This document shows, piece after piece, positions 62,301-64,000 of a stretch of DNA of 64,000 nucleotides. Under the pieces are notes generated by a model, which saw nothing but the letters and a program-made list of their open reading frames with translations, had not been told where the DNA came from and did not search any database. Source of the DNA: Flectonema sp. DT1601 (taxonomy: Eukaryota; Euglenozoa; Diplonemea; Diplonemida; Diplonemidae); assembly GCA_964019425.1 (NCBI GenBank), contig OZ025802.1, positions 806,001-870,000 of the forward strand, in the 5' to 3' direction. The translations under genes were made by a program, and so were the position numbers. How positions within the stretch are numbered: position 1 is the stretch's first letter; each line of letters starts with the position of its first letter.

Positions 62301-64000
62301 TTTGAAGTGGAAGCCACAGATGAACTACTGAACTCTTTGAATAAATTACAAGTCCAAGGTCAGTGGAAGGAGTGGTCTAAATGTATGATAAACGATTTCA
62401 CCTGGAATAAGGTACTTAGGGAGGGAAATCCTGCCTATATCTCATTTCAACTGAAAGCGGTTACAAACACCCTCCCCTCACAAGATAATTTAAAGAGGTG
62501 GAACATCACCAATGTGGACCAAAATTGTGTTTTGTGTGGCAAAGTGAATCCTACCCTCAGGCATGTCTTAACAGGCTGTCCTGTCTCTTTAACACAAGGG
62601 AGGTTCACGTGGCGTCACGACAGCGTTCTAAAACGCATTGTTATCTTCTTGGAAGAGTTGATAATAAAAGCCAACAAAAGAAAAGAAAACCTCCCGCCTC
62701 CCTCTCAAACTTTTTTAAAAACAGGGGAAAATAAACCCCTAGAAAGAATTTCTAAAGAGACAGGCGAACTTTCACTAGCGAATGATTGGGTCATCCTCGA
62801 CGATGTCGGTGATAACCGCCTAATTGTTCCTCTTGAAGTGTGCCATGTCTCGTCCTCTCTAAGACCAGACATTTTTATTTATTCTTTTTTTGCGAAAAGA
62901 GCACTGATTCTGGAGCTGACGTGTCCAAATGAAGATCGTTTCGAAACCTCTCATGTCTTAAAGGAAAAGAAATACCTAAAGCTAAGAGACTCGATCATCG
63001 CTAATGGCTTCGACTGTAACATTTTTACTATTGAAGTTGGCGTACGAGGAAACATCTGCATGGACCAGCTGAACATCTGGACACGTCACATCGGTTCACC
63101 TTTAGCACCAACAAAAGCTTTATTTTGTGAATGCACCAGAATCGCCAGACAGTGCTCATATGTTCTGTTCCAGACGAGGAACCTCCCCACGTGGCATTCA
63201 AGACCACTAATGCGCAGCATTAAAGAAGAACCTGCCACTGCAAGTTTTATAAAAGATGGTAAAGAAATCTTCCCTGTGGAAGAAGTCAAAATCCACAAAG
63301 TAACAAAACTGAAAACGATCGAAAAGCTCACCATTGAAAGATCGTGGCTTGAGAAATGTTTTATCTGGCAAACTTGTTACGCATCGGCTCTTTCTATTCT
63401 ACTTATTGCCAATGGTTCTTCCTCCCCGGCCCCTTCTGTTTTGTTAGATGAGGATGAGCTCACTGGACTCTCCTTGTCATTCTCTTCTATTTCTTCCATC
63501 TCTTTCCAGACTCCCCCACCTGAACTCATGTCAACGGGATCGCAAACACTTCCTGCTGATTTCGCTATAGTGATAAGAACTCAATCTGACATGGGTTCTC
63601 AAACCCCCTTGTACAAAAAAAAAGAAGGAAAATTAAGGCTGAAACTTTCCTTGAAATGCCAGATTTTAGAAAACGAATTAGAGCAAATGAAAGAACGAAT
63701 TTTTTATGTTCTATTTTTATTTTACTTTAATGCGATGTCAGCCTCCCTCGAGAAAGACAAGCAGTTACTAAATGGATTACCTGTTGAGATCAAAGCTACC
63801 AACCAGGATCCATCCTCACTTCCTCCTGCGCCCCCTGTTTTAATTATTGAAAAAGATAGAAAAGAATATGAACTTCTGGAAGGAGTAATTCAACGGTTAA
63901 CAGCAGAACGCGATGAATCGAAGACTTCTCTTTCTGCACTAGTTCGACAATATGACTTAGTGGAAGATTACAGGAAACGTGAGCTCGCAAATCTGACTCA
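59322..64000 (+). mobile_element. LINE copy 3, inverted, cut by the window end
   Basis: Mirror of copy 2 about a point near 56919.5 (paired coordinates sum to 113839). 5' UTR, fingers, RT, endonuclease and the first part of the C-terminal extension are visible. Confidence 0.88.
59763..64000 (+). CDS. LINE protein, copy 3 (partial at window end)
   Basis: Same sequence as the other copies from the TTG at 59763. The upstream frame can be followed here: TAA at 59610-59612, then open through a poly-T and a poly-A tract with no ATG. No break is seen up to the window edge at 64000, at about residue 1413, in the coiled-coil part of the extension. Confidence 0.88.
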   Translation, partial: MQEAISRSALDGDKTLVAKCPLCFETYLKGPVAHFRRNCKFSKEFKDYKSRFPPSTHSQVKDCYHLPCPECGKLFKSIATRAKHCVNGTCKGTPLSPLTGNNSDLEPPFVGESVDFKTSQTAFVPYNSTTPTFTPLHPSRLKFRSFGTEWKDIDVSAAEKLQTFTVETENSSKPADQLDKLLKTVYQICSGFFEETKRNLPRKQKSREEVILDQEKLECRLEMKQLRQELRKSGPSIENAVKWKEARTRMKRIFRMYRNLEKKNLFKKLQDKFRQNPFTAIKEELQKEDPQPPSLDIPEEKIIEHFKNNYCDNEKKKTDFTHPSFLPKSDYKTMDDIQFPSFEQFGILLSKKKNKCAPGPNCIPYVVWKKVPTFMEALYKVLKRIFELKAYPDSWGLAFVTMLPKPNSDGKDISKTRPIAVGNCDGKIFNTVIQEAVANHTLSKFNFQKGFRKGVSGCIEHATITSEIFKEVKALRKNLTIVWVDLADAFGSVKHQLIFFALKYFGIHERIIGFYKRYYSSMRVQIRVGEGLTPTIPFEVGVFQGCVSSPTLFNLVFQLLLFSLAVHQQEAYEFNNKSLQLLVAAFADDLQLTTSSKAGAKLLIKSLEQFLSWSRGMKAKPQKCIAHSFVQGKPANPDLKINNVPITNLQEAGEFKYLGRWFEPNAKEQKLRERLTTFTRNFLKKVDAMPLYGSQKAWSVQHLLLSRLTWSLMIHDLSLPFAKKMDKIIKPFLKKWWGFVRSANTVILFTGSKNTVGLRHKRVETLYKQAQSIKLDILRSSQDSDMHGVYNVIMEKSSNWSKKFSASAEWERLIKFFSYRSLAKQSAGLGHRLRDLRTTRPDLLKRFEVEATDELLNSLNKLQVQGQWKEWSKCMINDFTWNKVLREGNPAYISFQLKAVTNTLPSQDNLKRWNITNVDQNCVLCGKVNPTLRHVLTGCPVSLTQGRFTWRHDSVLKRIVIFLEELIIKANKRKENLPPPSQTFLKTGENKPLERISKETGELSLANDWVILDDVGDNRLIVPLEVCHVSSSLRPDIFIYSFFAKRALILELTCPNEDRFETSHVLKEKKYLKLRDSIIANGFDCNIFTIEVGVRGNICMDQLNIWTRHIGSPLAPTKALFCECTRIARQCSYVLFQTRNLPTWHSRPLMRSIKEEPATASFIKDGKEIFPVEEVKIHKVTKLKTIEKLTIERSWLEKCFIWQTCYASALSILLIANGSSSPAPSVLLDEDELTGLSLSFSSISSISFQTPPPELMSTGSQTLPADFAIVIRTQSDMGSQTPLYKKKEGKLRLKLSLKCQILENELEQMKERIFYVLFLFYFNAMSASLEKDKQLLNGLPVEIKATNQDPSSLPPAPPVLIIEKDRKEYELLEGVIQRLTAERDESKTSLSALVRQYDLVEDYRKRELANLT

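Overview
The window is nuclear DNA from a eukaryote. It carries a karyopherin gene with a short spliceosomal intron, an intron-split hAT transposase, a non-LTR retrotransposon and long A/T-homopolymer satellite arrays. I cannot place the species. Small introns (73 and 84 nt) and short intergenic gaps beside a repeat desert suggest a protist or another early-branching lineage, but that is inference.

Layout. 1-6 kb is host sequence: a probable exon of an unrecognised gene, an importin-7/8-type karyopherin of about 1042 aa, and a small secreted protein with repetitive beta-strand-like sequence, all on the minus strand. 6.5-8.0 kb holds a broken retroelement pol fossil. 8.0-17.5 kb is nested repeats: a 302-bp TIR element, a degenerate GC-rich coding remnant, an apparently complete 4.1-kb hAT transposon with an 8-bp target duplication, and a 1.386-kb tandem repeat.

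17.5-37 kb is a mosaic. An A/T-rich satellite (alternating monomers of about 140 and 118 bp) alternates with a recurrent two-part module, called A-B here. The same TA-rich point between A and B is filled by a different DNA transposon in almost every copy: a TIR element with a zinc-binding ORF, a 779-bp relative, a 391-aa transposase-like fragment, a pogo-like relic, and a 436-bp MITE.

37-64 kb is dominated by three copies of one LINE. Its ORF has two N-terminal CCHC fingers, a reverse transcriptase, a restriction-like endonuclease with its CCHC knuckle, and an unusual C-terminal extension of about 600 residues with coiled coils. Copies 1 and 2 are head-to-tail, exactly 10,351 bp apart, and nearly identical, including the neighbouring satellite. 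Copy 3 is inverted and makes a large palindrome with copy 2; it is cut by the window end.

The genes do not form an operon-like system. The most interesting content is the relation between the satellite, the A-B module used repeatedly as an insertion site, and the endonuclease-bearing LINE that sits directly next to A in all three copies.
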